Below are positions 22,312 to 32,513 of a DNA stretch of 64,000 nucleotides, in pieces. The position numbers were made by a program, and so were the translations under genes. Numbering within the stretch: the stretch's first letter is position 1; the number at the start of each line of letters is the position of its first letter. The notes beneath the pieces were generated by a model that saw only the letters and a program-made list of their open reading frames with translations, had not been told where the DNA came from and ran no database searches. Location of the stretch: assembly GCA_004431415.1 (NCBI GenBank), contig QPMI01000090.1:62001-126000 (forward strand), read 5' to 3'. This DNA comes from Cyanophora paradoxa (Eukaryota; Glaucocystophyceae; Cyanophorales; Cyanophoraceae).

Positions 22312-22791
22312 GGCAGGCTCTCACAGTGGCAAGTACAAGGCAGATCAAATTTGAGCTCGAAGCTCTTTGAGGCCGAGTCGCCGCGTAAAACGCGGGATTT
22401 CGACGGCACAGACGACGATATGTTGCTAGCGCAACACACCGGAGCACAATCCAGGCTCGCAGGCCAGGGATCGGCGATGGCACAAAGTTGCCCTCGAGGG
22501 GAACTTCGGCGGCTCGACGCGCACGAGGGCGGTCGGCTCTAGCGCGGCGCGCGGCCGGCTCTTCAGCACGCAGGGCAAGAGTTCCGGTAAAGAACTCAAG
22601 CCAGCCAGTCTCCGGGGTCACCGGAGCGCAGGCTCTCACTTTTCGGCACCCGGGGTAACCGGTTGCGTACTGTGAGCAGACGGCTGGGAATGTCACTACG
22701 ATGCTACGGTGCGCGTGCGCGGCGCGCGCGAAGGCGGGATCGCGAGCGACCCGACCTGACCCTTAAAGATTCAGCTCCGAGCAGTGGCGCC
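22312..22791 (-). other. 5' leader of the retrotransposon
   Basis: Lies between the gag start and the 5' LTR on the minus strand. The first bases after that LTR (sense GGCGCCACTGCTCGG) should contain the primer-binding site, but the canonical TGG start is not exact, so the priming tRNA is not assigned. Confidence 0.5.
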
Positions 22792-23091
22792 TGTCGCGTG
22801 CGGGATTAGTAGTGAGGCACGCGGGGAGGCTCCCGGTCGAGCGTGGCTCGACGGGGCTCAGTGGATCACGAGGGATCGCTGTCGCTTCTGTAGTATTGCA
22901 AGTAACACTGTATCCCTAATGAATGAGGTGTACCCGGACAGGCCCGGCGTACCCGTATTAGCTATAATAAGAGCTGGCCGAGGCGTACTGACGCCGACGT
23001 CGGCCCTAGCAGCACGTAGGCTGCACTAGCAACTAGCAGCACGAAGGCTGCGCTATCTAGCTCCGCATGCACGATAATCATGCATGCGACA
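22792..23091 (-). repeat. LTR, right copy (5' LTR in element orientation)
   Basis: 300 bases with TGTCGC...GCGACA ends. Promoter activity of the element is expected here, directed toward lower coordinates. Confidence 0.9.
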
Positions 23092-24148
23092 GGCGCGGCC
23101 GCAGTGCCCGCGATCCGCACGTGCACGGCGCGGCATGCTCACGTTTAAGCGGTTTAGAACAGGGGTGGGTTGACGTTAACGTTAGAACTGCTGAATTGAC
23201 ATGAACAGGGCCCATGCCAGCAATATTAATTGCAAGGGGCGCAAGGGAACAAACGGAGGGGGCGCGGAGGGCGGCGCGCGGCGAGGGTACCGGTTGCAGC
23301 GTGTTTAAGCTTTCCCGGAGTCCGACGGTCCGCAGAGCCTCGGCGAGCGATTTCTCGATAAAAAGGCAAAGAACGACAAGCAAGGGAGGCGGGAAGGGCA
23401 AAAATGGACTGGCGTCTGCCACCCCCCGACCAGCGCTGAGCCGCCGATTCTCTTCACGCATGTGATCCCTGTACTACATGCGCCGGGGGCGTTGCGCTGC
23501 TCTGTTGCCAGCCTGACGCGGTTTGCCCCTCATTATCAACCGGGACACTCTCGCTTGCGCGAGGGTGCCGCATGTTGAGCACAAGCTTACAGCGGGCACG
23601 CGATCGACAGAGAGGGTCGACGGCCGCATCTGGAGGAAGTGACATCCAACCAGTCCGCCCCGCGTACGCGTGACAGGTTACGATCGCAGCAACCCGGGCG
23701 AGGTCGACCGAAAAATAAAAAATACTTGAAGCTCGGGTGCAAAGAGCCGGGGAAGGAAGGTGGGACCCGAGGGGGGAAGAAGCGCCGGCTGCAAGCTCGA
23801 CCGCGCCGACGCATCCGGGGCGCCCTCAGGGCCTGGCAACCCGGAGCGGCCAGCGGGCTCCCGTGCGCGGCGCGCGGCGGCCGCCGCTCGCGGCCTCGGC
23901 ACCGGTGCGCGAGCCGCGCGACCGCCGGCGCGCGGCCTAGCGAGCACGGCGCGGCGCGACAGGTAGCTTCGAAGCGCGGCAGTGCGGCATGTCGACGTCC
24001 GCAATGTTACGTCGTGCTTCGTCGGAGCGCTCGCCGCGGTGGTTAGGGTGGCCGCGGGGGGATACCAGCGCAGAGCAGTTGGACCGCCGCGAGCCGGCTG
24101 CAGCTGAACTAGATCGCGGAGCAGACGCTGCTCGAGTCCTCGAATCGC
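23092..24148. other. Intergenic region, no gene recognised
   Basis: Begins with the right target duplication GGCGC (23092-23096). Open frames on both strands are Arg/Ala/Pro-rich without recognisable motifs. Confidence 0.5.
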
Positions 24149-27100
24149 ATGGCGTACGTGCAGCTCGCCGGTGCGCTCAGCCGCCGGACGGCCGCGAATG
24201 CACGCGCTGACTATGCGGCCATGCACGGCGCTTGGGAGCAGCCGTCGCGGTCTCCAGGTCTCCTCCGGCGTACGGCAGCGTGCGTCGTTCCGTGGCGCGT
24301 CTTCCGCACGCTCGCCGGCTTGACTTCCCGGCGGACAGGTCCTGCGCTCGGCGGGATGCGTAGCGGGGACGGCGGCAGCGCCCCAGCGCACGGCGCTGGG
24401 TCTGCGGCCGGCTGCGGGTATCCGTAGGCTCGAGCGCCCTCAGGCCCGGTCGTTCTTCGCCGGCTGTCGAGTTCCCGGCGCTCTTAAGCTTCTGCCGGCC
24501 GCGCGGCCGCGGGGCGTGCACGCGCAAGCCGCGCGCGCCTCGGCGGCGGTGGAGCAGGCCGAGGCGCCGGCACCAGTCGGCGGGCCCGCGTGGGACATCT
24601 CGACCGGTCCGCAGCGCCGCGCCGCGCCGCGCCGCGCCGCCTCTCCGGCGACGCGGGGGCGCCGCGCGGGCAGAGTACCCTTCGATCGACTCGGCGGAGC
24701 TGGAGGCCGACATCGCCGGCGCCGTCGCCTGCATGGAGGTCCGCCTCGCCCCGCCCTCGGCCCCGGCCGCCCCGCCCCGCCCCCGCCCCGCCCGCCCGAC
24801 CCAGCGCGCCCCGCCCCGCAGCGCATCGAGAAGGAGATCAACCCGCGGTGCGCCCCACGCCTGCCCTCCCTCCTCTGCGGGCGCGCGCTTCCCTCACGCC
24901 CGCCCTGGGCCGCGCAGCCTGGTCGCGGCGCTCGAGAAGGCCGGCGAGGCGGACGCCTCCACTCCGGGGGCGCCTCCGCCCTGCAGGACCTGCGCGAGGC
25001 GAGTGCGGAGGGGCGGCCCGGGCCGGCGCGGCGGCGGGCGAGCCTCGGGCGGGGCGGCAGGTGTCGGGGCTGCGGTGGGAGGCGACGCGGCTGCTCGGGA
25101 ACGTCTCCGTCTACGCCACCTGCGAGGCCTCCACGCGCGCCCCGCCCCCGCCGCCCGCCCGCCTTCCCCCCGCCGCCCCCGCCGAGGGCGGGCAGGGACG
25201 CGAGGAACGCGGCGGCGCGGGCCCTGTCGGCGCGCGTCCGCGTCCTCTTCGCCCGCTTCACCCAGGCCCTCCAGGCCCGCCCCGCCCCTCCACTCCACCC
25301 CACCCGCCCGCCCCGCCTCACTCGCCCTCCCCCGCAGCCGGCGCAGCTCTTCCTGCTGCGCGCCTCCGACGCCTTCGCCGCCGCCTACCTCGACCACGAG
25401 GACACGGTGCCCCGCTGCCCCGGGGCCCGCCCCCCCCTCCCGCCCCGCCCGACCGCGGCCCCTCGCCAGGCGGCGGAGGGGTACGAGGTGCGGCACCGGC
25501 GGCGGCTGCGGGACCGCGTGCTCTCCCTCCCCGAGGAGAACCTCGCCGCCTCCCTCGCCGTGTCCGCCCCGCGGCCCGCGCCCCGCCCCGCCCCGCGCCC
25601 CGCGCCGAGCGGCGTACCCCCAGGAACGGCATCACGGCGTGGGGCTCCCTTTATGACCAGATCTCCGGCTCACTCGCGGTACCCGCCCCTCCTCGTCCTT
25701 CCCGTCGCGCGCGGCTCAAGGGGGTACAGGTGGAGCTGGAGAAGCAGGGCAAGACGGTGGGCGTCGCCGCGGCCGCCGGCATGCTCGACAGCACCGACCG
25801 CGGCGTGCGCGCGTCGACCTCGCCGCCCCGCGCCGCCCGCGCCGCCCACGCCCGGGGTACAGGTCCGCCAGGAGGCCTGGGAGGGCATCCGGCGCGCCTG
25901 GAAGACGCAGGAGGCGCGCCCGTACCCCCCCCTCCCCTCCCCCTCCCCCCCCCCGGGGGGCCGCTTCCCCACTGCTGACTGTGTCCCCAGGAGGCGTGCG
26001 CTGCCATGATCAACGCCATCGCGGGTACCCAGCCCGACGACCACTGAATCCCGTACCCCGCCCCTCACTGGCTGCCACCGCAGGCTGGCGCCTGGACCTC
26101 TACAAGCGCCGGGGGCACACTGATTTCCTCGAGGCGCGCAACTCTGTACCCTTCCCACTCCATGCGGGCCGGGCGCCCGAACGGCGCACGGGCGCAGGTG
26201 CCGCTGCACGACAACCGCATGAGCCGCGCCACGCTGGACGCCATGTTCGCCGTGCGCCCCCCCCCCCCCCCCCCCCCCCCCCTTCAGCGCCCGGCGTACC
26301 CCGAGCGGGGGCCGGGGGCAGGCGGTGGACGAGGCGCGGGACGTCGGGCGCAAGGCGCTCCTCGTGCAGGCGCGCCGTGCCCTCGCCTCCTTCTCCCCCC
26401 CCCTCCCCCCCGCCGCCTGACTCGCACGCCAGGCGCACGCGTTGGGGCTCACGCGCCTGGCCCCTGGTGCCCCCGGCCCTTCCCGCCGCCCTCCATTTCT
26501 GAGCAGATCGGGCAGGGACCTCTTCGCGCCGGCGCCGGGGGAGGCGGCCTTCGGGGCGGGGGCGGCGGGGCGGGGGCGGCGGGGGCGGAGCGGGGCGGCC
26601 CCAAGTACACCTTCGACGAGGCCGTCTCCGTGCCCGGCCCCCCCCCCCCCCCCCTCCCCGCCCGCCCCGCCCGCCGTGACTCGGGGCAGGTGGTGGAGGG
26701 GTCGGTGGGCGCCGTGGACCCCGCCGCCGGCGAGTTCGTCCGCATGATGGCCCAGCGGCGCTGGATCGAGGCCCGCCCCGCCCCGCACCCGCCCCGCCCC
26801 GCTCCAGCCGAAGAGCGCGAGGGAGGTCTCACGCGGGGGCACGGGGCAGGCGCGGGCGGGGAACGCGAAGCGGCCGGGGGCGTACTGCACGCAGTTCCGC
26901 AAGAGCCGCACCCCCCGCGTCTACCTCTCCGCCTTCTCCGGCGGCGACCAGCACCTCCTCACCGTCCCGCCCCGCCCCGCCCCGCCCCGCCCGCCTCGCC
27001 CCGCCTCGCCCCGCGCCGCCCACGCCGGGGGGCCCGCGCAGCTCGCGCACGAGCTCGGCCACGGCTTCCACAACTGGGCCATGCGGGACATGTCCGCCGC

Positions 27101-28361
27101 CCCGCCCCCGCCCTCTCCGCCCCGCCCCGCCCCGGCCCGACGCGCCGGTGCAGGCCGCTCTCCTCCGTCTCGTACCCGCTGAACCTGGCGGAGACGGCGA
27201 GCATCTTCTTCGAGACCGTCGTCGCCGACGGCCTCGCCGCCGCCGCCCAGGCGCGCCCTTCTAGACCTCCGCCCCGCCCGCCCCGCCCCCGCTGAGCTCA
27301 TCGGGGGCTCGCCGGGGCAGAGCCCGTACGAGCGGTTCCGGTACGGGTGGGCGGACGCCGAGTCGGCCGGCGCCTTCCTCCTCAACATCCCCGCCCGTGC
27401 GCCCCCGCCCCGCCCAGCCTCCCGCCCTCCCCTCGCCCCTCGGAGCCGAACGGGGCGGGGCGGTGCGGGGCGGGGCGGGCGGGCAGGCTTCGAGTTCGAG
27501 CGGGCGGTGTACGGGCGGCGGGCGGAGGGGAGCCTCACCCCCGACGACCTCTCCGCCCTGATGGACCAGGCCCGCCCGCGCCCCCGGGCCGGCCGCAGCG
27601 CCGGGGCCCACCGGGGGCGCGGGGCCAGGCGTGGGGCAAGTACTACGGCGGCGCCCTGAGCCAGATGGACGACTCCTTCTGGATGTCCAAGGTGCCCCCC
27701 CGAGCTCAGAGGCCGCCCCTGCCCCCCGCCCACGCCCGCGTACCCCCCGCAGCTGCACTTCTACATCTCCTCCGTCTCCTTCTACAACTTCCCGGTACCC
27801 CAGCCCCGCGCCCCGGTGCCCCCCGAACGTCCCGAACCGACCGGGTCCGGGCCGCCCCGCGCCGCCCGGCCCGGCAGTACACGTTCGGGTACCTGTTCGC
27901 GCTGGGCGTCTACGCGCAGCGGGAGCGGCTCGGGGCGGCCTTCCCCGCGCGCTACGCCGCCCTCCTCCGCGACACGGGCTCCATGGACACCGAGGAGGCC
28001 CGCCCCGCCCCGCCCCGCCCCGCCCGTGGGGCTCACGGGGCTCACGGGGCCCCGGGGCGCTGGGCAGCTGGTGCGGCGGCACCTGGAGGCCGACGTCTCC
28101 AGCGTCGACTTCTGGCGCGCCTCCACCGCCGCCGTCCGCGCCAAGGCCCGCCCCCGCCCCGCCCCCCCCCCCCCCCCCCCCCCCCGCCCCCCCCACCACC
28201 CCCCACCCCCCCCACCCACCCCCCCCCCCTCCCGCCCCCCGGCAGGCCGCCGGTGGTGACGGAGCGCGCAGGTGGACGCCTTCGCGGAGAGCTACCGGGC
28301 GCTGCTGCCCGACGAGGCCGCCCGCGCCGCCTTCGACGCCCACCTCGCCGCCGCCCTCTAG
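24149..28361 (+). CDS. M3-family metallopeptidase, oligoendopeptidase F-like
   Basis: Many short exons rebuild a PepF-type zinc peptidase that would cleave short peptides. In order: PAWDIST spliced to EYPSIDSAELEADIAG; AARALSARVRVLFARFTQAL; LFLLRASDAFAAAYLDHED; YEVRHRRRLRDRVLSLPEEN; ITAWGSLYDQISGSL; VPLHDNRMSRATLDAMFA; KRPGAYCTQFRKSRTPRVYL; QLAHELGHGFHNWAMRDM with the zinc motif HELGH; NLAETASIFFETVVAD with the third ligand Glu; GKYYGGALSQMDDSFWM; ISSVSFYNFP; YTFGYLFALGVYAQ; SMDTEE; LVRRHLEADVSSVDFW. GC-AG introns include 27570-27628 (no GT inside), 27998-28077 and 28146-28271. The start is uncertain: the frame from 24149 gives an Arg-rich leader that could be an organelle presequence and joins in frame through a weak acceptor at 24471. 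The homologous part starts near 24516. Confidence 0.88.
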
Positions 28362-28683
28362 CGCCCCTGACCTCCACCGCGCCCCGCCCCGCCGCCCCGG
28401 CCCGTCCCTCGTGGCCATGCTCAGCAGGCTGACAGCAGCTCGTCTCGGCTCATATAGACCTGTCAGAAAAATACGAGCTCGAGACGAAACGAGAGAAGTA
28501 CAAATCTAAAAACGGAACGTGCAGTTCTGCCTCGAGCTCGAGCTCGACTCGGCGAATTAGAGTATATGTACGTAGAGAGACTGATCGTGAGTTACGCTAA
28601 CTTGGAGACTGCGAAAGTTTTAATCGGGCCGATGGAGAATGCGAGACTTGGAATTTGAAAATCGATGGCGGGCCGCCTCATGA

Positions 28684-30400
28684 TCAGGAGTGGGCGCTGG
28701 CCGGCGGATGGTCGCGGCCAGTGCAAATAAAAGGGGGCCTCACATGGCAGAGCGTGTGCCCGTTGGCCATGGCCCAGGCGTGCATGTCCTTGTAGCTGTC
28801 GAAGACGAAGGCCGTGAGGTTGGGGAGGGGGTGGCTCAAATCCTTGTGGTCCAGATCCGGCCCTTGGAAGGTGGCCGGGCAGCCCGGGTAGTGGTATTTC
28901 TTGTTCGTCCCGCTCCGCGTAATGACGCACGCAGACTTCACGTGGCGGTTCTTGAGAAACTGTGAGATTGTCATATGAAAGATATCGATGACGTCGACAA
29001 CAGCGCGTTCGGCATCGACATCGACGTCGATGTCAGAAAATTCGAATAAAGAATTCGAGACGTACTCTGATGTCCTCTATGGTCACATTGTCGTACTGCT
29101 CAAGCGGTTGTGGAACGTTCGCGTCCATGGCCGCATGTACAGGTGCCGCGGCCAGTTCTCGGCTTCCGCCGGAGTCATCCCGCGAAACAGGCACCACGGT
29201 CAGATGCTGGCGGGGGCTGACTGGCAGCGGAGGAGCCGGGGATTCCTCGTCCTTGACAGCTGCAGGGATCCCGTGGTCTTGGCCGTGCTCTGCGGCTGCG
29301 TTCGCATTAGAATTGTGGCTCGCATTGGATCACAATTAGATCTAGATTGTCGGAATTTTATTCTGACTCGGTGAATAAAATCTAGAGGACCGGAGAGTGT
29401 TTAAGCTTTATTCTTATTCCTATGATTCTATGTCCATGATCTGGAATTAATATTCGCACTTGGCGTCACCGGCCCTGAATTCGACGGAATTGCTGCCGCT
29501 GGTTGGGCCGCCTCGCGATCGGCCGCCGGCGCCGGCGCCGGCGCAGACGCAGCTGCAGCCGGGGCTTTCGAGATAGCGATCGATCGTGAGGGATCGTGCA
29601 CATGCATATCAGTGTGCGACCCAGAATCGTCTGCAGTCCTGATCAGGTACCGGTTGCAGTTGCATCTAGATCTCGCACGGAATTCGAATTAGAATTCGAT
29701 GGGTCCGAGAAGTTCGCGCACGAAGGGTATCGGCAGCACTCTCGAGGCATTGATCTTTGGGCTCGTGGTGCTCGGAAAAATGCGTGACGATGGTGTCGAG
29801 GGCGCGATTGTTTCGCTCCTGTTTCTCCTTCAGCTCCTGGATCTCTGTGCGAAACTCCTGCTTGTGGATGAGCAATTAGAGGATCAGCCGACCTGCAGCT
29901 GCCTGAATTGGGCCAGAATTTGAATCACCTGGTGCTCGCGCTGCCCTGTCGCATCCTCGTGAATTTTCGGAGGAATCACGTGCACCTCGATCGCGAGCTC
30001 CTGCTTCTTCACGGGCTTCTCATCGTCGTCCCGCGTCGACGTCGGGCTCTCCTCAAGCTCCTTGGACGTCTCCTGCGCGCTCACTCAGCGGGACGCGGAG
30101 GCCAGGACCGATCAGGCGGCTGAATTCGATTTCTACCTCGAGCTCTTTCTCCTGCTTCACCGGCGTCGTCTCGGCCGCGGCTTTGCGCTTCGTACCGGTA
30201 CCGGCCGCCTGCGCGAAATTGAATGGTTCGTCGCGCGTGAATAAATCGCGCGATCGGCTTAATAATTCGATTATCGCGCGCGCCTGCTTCAATCCGCGCG
30301 CACCTGGCGATCCGAAGCGGTGGAATCGTGTCCTGCATGCATGTTTGGGCACAGTTGCTTCGATTTTATTTTTTATATCTGCAATCAAATTTTTCATCAA
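28684..30400 (-). CDS. Unrecognised putative nuclear protein with coiled coil and Cys/His C-terminus
   Basis: Start at 30400 reads MMKNLIADIKNKIEATVPKH. Exons then carry LLSRSRDLFTRDEPFNFAQ, a basic GTKRKAAAE stretch (possible nuclear signal), VKQEKELEVEIEF, an acidic KELEESPTSTRDDDEKPVKK, the coiled-coil-like EIQELKEKQERNNRALDTIV, and a Pro/Asp-rich linker ending LEQYDNVTIEDI. The last exon (28684-28974) is well formed: ISQFLKNRHVKSACVITRSG, YHYPGCPATF, NLTAFVFDSYKDMHAWAMAN. Its Cys/His spacing hints at a metal-binding or DNA-associated domain, but I do not recognise the family. Composition is less GC-rich than neighbours. Joining all exons into one gene is an inference. Confidence 0.55.
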
Positions 30401-31093
30401 GCTCTTCCCCCATATTGCAAGGGGGGAAAGAAGACCGAAGGTCTTCCCCCCCTGGCTTCCCGTTCCCTCGCTTCAGCCAAAAGTTTTCTATGAGGCCGTT
30501 TTCGAGGTCCAGTATGCAACACTAGAAAAAAATGATGCTTTATTCGCGATCCGATTGGCTCGGTGGACCGGTCAGCTTTCGACATTCGAGCGTCAAAATC
30601 GAGGGGGAAAAGTGGTTTTCGAGGGGAAAACGAACTTCTCCTCACTCCGGTCTTCGAATTTCTTGCGCGGTTATGCATGGAACCAGTTCTCCCTAGCGCT
30701 GTCTCCTCTAGATTTCCACTTCCTCGCACTGCGCCGCGTACGCCGCACGGTACCCGTGCCGCCTGGACTACTTTTGACTGCATACGGTGCCTAGCTGCGC
30801 CGCTGATTGCAGCCGAGCACGCCCGGCCGTGCAGATCTAGACCGTGCTCTCTTGCTGCAGCTGCGCTCAGCACGTCTCCGAAATCGAGCTTATACCGCAG
30901 AACCGCGTGCGCCGCTGCCCGCAGCCGAGCACGCCGGCCGGGCCGGGCGCTTTTGTTGCGGTCGACACTCCGCTGCTCGGCTTCTCGGTTTCGCCGCGGT
31001 GCTTGCTTCGGCAGATTGCCCCGCAGCTTTATGCCCGGTAGTAGCTTCGCCAAATTACGCGCGTGAGTCTGCTGCTGTGCAAGTCCGCATCAG
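30401..31093. other. Intergenic; includes a short perfect hairpin
   Basis: 30431-30447 is the inverted repeat GAAGACC-GAA-GGTCTTC flanked by G and C runs. Long open frames on both strands (about 30400-31060) have no recognised domain. Confidence 0.4.
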
Positions 31094-31507
31094 ATGGGAC
31101 GGCGAGCTGCAGCCGCTTCTGTGCCCGGAGACGTCGACGTCGTCCCGGGGCGGGACTTCGTGGCGGGTGGCGCAGGCTGCACGGTGCACGTGTCGTCATC
31201 ATGCAACGGCGGAATTTGCTTACATTGTCCGGACGGAGCCCGTGCCACGGTGAACACTTCTGCTGGCGCCAGAACTTGTTTCGTCATGTCCGGCAGCACA
31301 GTCGCAGCGCTCGAGTTCGTGCAGTTTCGATCGAGTCGCGCGCTGGCAAAAACGCAGCTCCTAACGCACGTATTCACCGCCACGCAGGGCACTTCCAATT
31401 CAGCAGTGCGTGCCCAGTCTTCAGTTGGCGCAGCTGCAGCTGAAGACCACAGAAGCCCTCCCACAGGCTTATCGTCACCTCTTCCTCTGGCGGTACCCTG
31501 TCGTTAG
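31094..31507 (+). CDS. Doubtful open reading frame
   Basis: A 137-codon frame starting MGRRAAAASVPGDVDVVPGR, Cys/Ser/Thr-rich (for example SSCNGGICLHCPDG). The opposite strand is equally open. No known domain, no clear splice sites. Listed because it is the only plausible coding segment between 30401 and 31874. Confidence 0.2.
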   Translation: MGRRAAAASVPGDVDVVPGRDFVAGGAGCTVHVSSSCNGGICLHCPDGARATVNTSAGARTCFVMSGSTVAALEFVQFRSSRALAKTQLLTHVFTATQGTSNSAVRAQSSVGAAAAEDHRSPPTGLSSPLPLAVPCR

Positions 31508-31874
31508 TCTTCAGGACCGGCGCCGCTGGCTGCCGCTCACCCCCATGGCCGACTTCCGCCCCGACCCCCTCCGGGGATCCAGAAGGCCTGGATCGCCTAT
31601 GTTTACGGCGAGCCCTCTGCAGACAGCACCATCATCTTTTAGCCAGCTGTTCAGGGTTAGCGGTAGGCCGTGCGAACACAGTTGATGCGCAGCGTTTTCT
31701 CGCTCCAGAACAATCTTTCTTATACAGTGCGCTGAATCTGGCCTTTCATTGAGCCTTTTCTTTATTCGGTTTGATCGCAGCGTCTGCTTAATGGGCCTTT
31801 TCTATTTTTTATAATCATATATACTCTGTGTCTATCTTTACACTTCAACCTGCCGCGCGCGCCGGGCCGGGGTC

Positions 31875-32116
31875 GATCTACCGTGTAGGACTTGTATACC
31901 GCGCTGACTTAACTACCGCGCTGCCAAATTACCGCGCTCAAAATTTTTAGAACGCAGTAATTTGGTACCGCAGTATTACCCCCTTTGCTAACAAATAATG
32001 CATTTTCGAGGCGGATGGAACGCAGTAATTTGGTAGCGCGGTAAAGCGCAAATCGGGCCCAAAGTTTTGGAACGCGTTAATTTGTGACGCGGTATTTAAG
32101 TCTTACACGGTAGATC
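31875..32116. mobile_element. MITE-like foldback element with 29-bp terminal inverted repeats
   Basis: Left end 31875-31903 begins GATCTACCGTGTAGGACTTG; the right end, 32088-32116, is its reverse complement with three differences. Internal words also mirror each other: the left half repeats TACCGCGCT three times and the right half has GGTAGCGCGGTAAAGCGC. The 242-base element is AT-richer than the genome and non-coding. No certain target duplication is visible; the outermost GATC may be duplicated target or part of the repeat. Confidence 0.7.
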
Positions 32117-32513
32117 TGCCCCGTGCATGTGCGTGCCACTACGACTCTTTCATTAGATCCCGGTTCCCCCCTTGCACCCCCGGCGCGAGAATCGCGGCCG
32201 GGCCCCTAGTATGTGTCTAGATCTCGAACTCTCTCAATCGAGCTCCTTCTCTCCTTTCGAAGTCTTTCCTATGGTCTCGCGATCGATCTGGCCTCCGGTC
32301 CATTCCTCAAATGCCTGGCATTTTGTATTTCAATTGTGAATTGATCATGAATTCCCCATCTCAAAATGCCTCCCCTGGTCTTCGCGATCGGCTGCGCATG
32401 CAGGCCTAGGGACTGGCTATAGTGGCCAGGGACATCAAGTGATCCTGGCTATAGTTCATTCATTCGATTTACATGGATATACACATCTTAGATTTGCCAA
32501 TCACGATCGGGCC
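32117..32513. other. Intergenic, no gene recognised
   Basis: Pyrimidine-rich and AT-richer sequence downstream of the minus-strand transporter. No exon seen. Confidence 0.5.

Larger units (their letters stand above)
17643..23091 (-). mobile_element. LTR retrotransposon with gag only (TR-GAG-like, non-autonomous)
   Basis: Two 300-base direct repeats (17643-17942 and 22792-23091) flank a 4849-base interior. Each LTR begins TGTCGC and ends GCGACA. The element is bordered by a 5-base duplication GGCGC. The LTRs differ at only three positions, all within the first 40 bases, so insertion is recent. The only long coding region is gag on the minus strand next to the right LTR, which is therefore the 5' LTR. 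A purine-rich stretch next to the left LTR on the minus strand fits a polypurine tract. No protease, reverse transcriptase, RNase H or integrase frame was seen in 17943-20637, so movement would need enzymes from another element. Confidence 0.9.
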
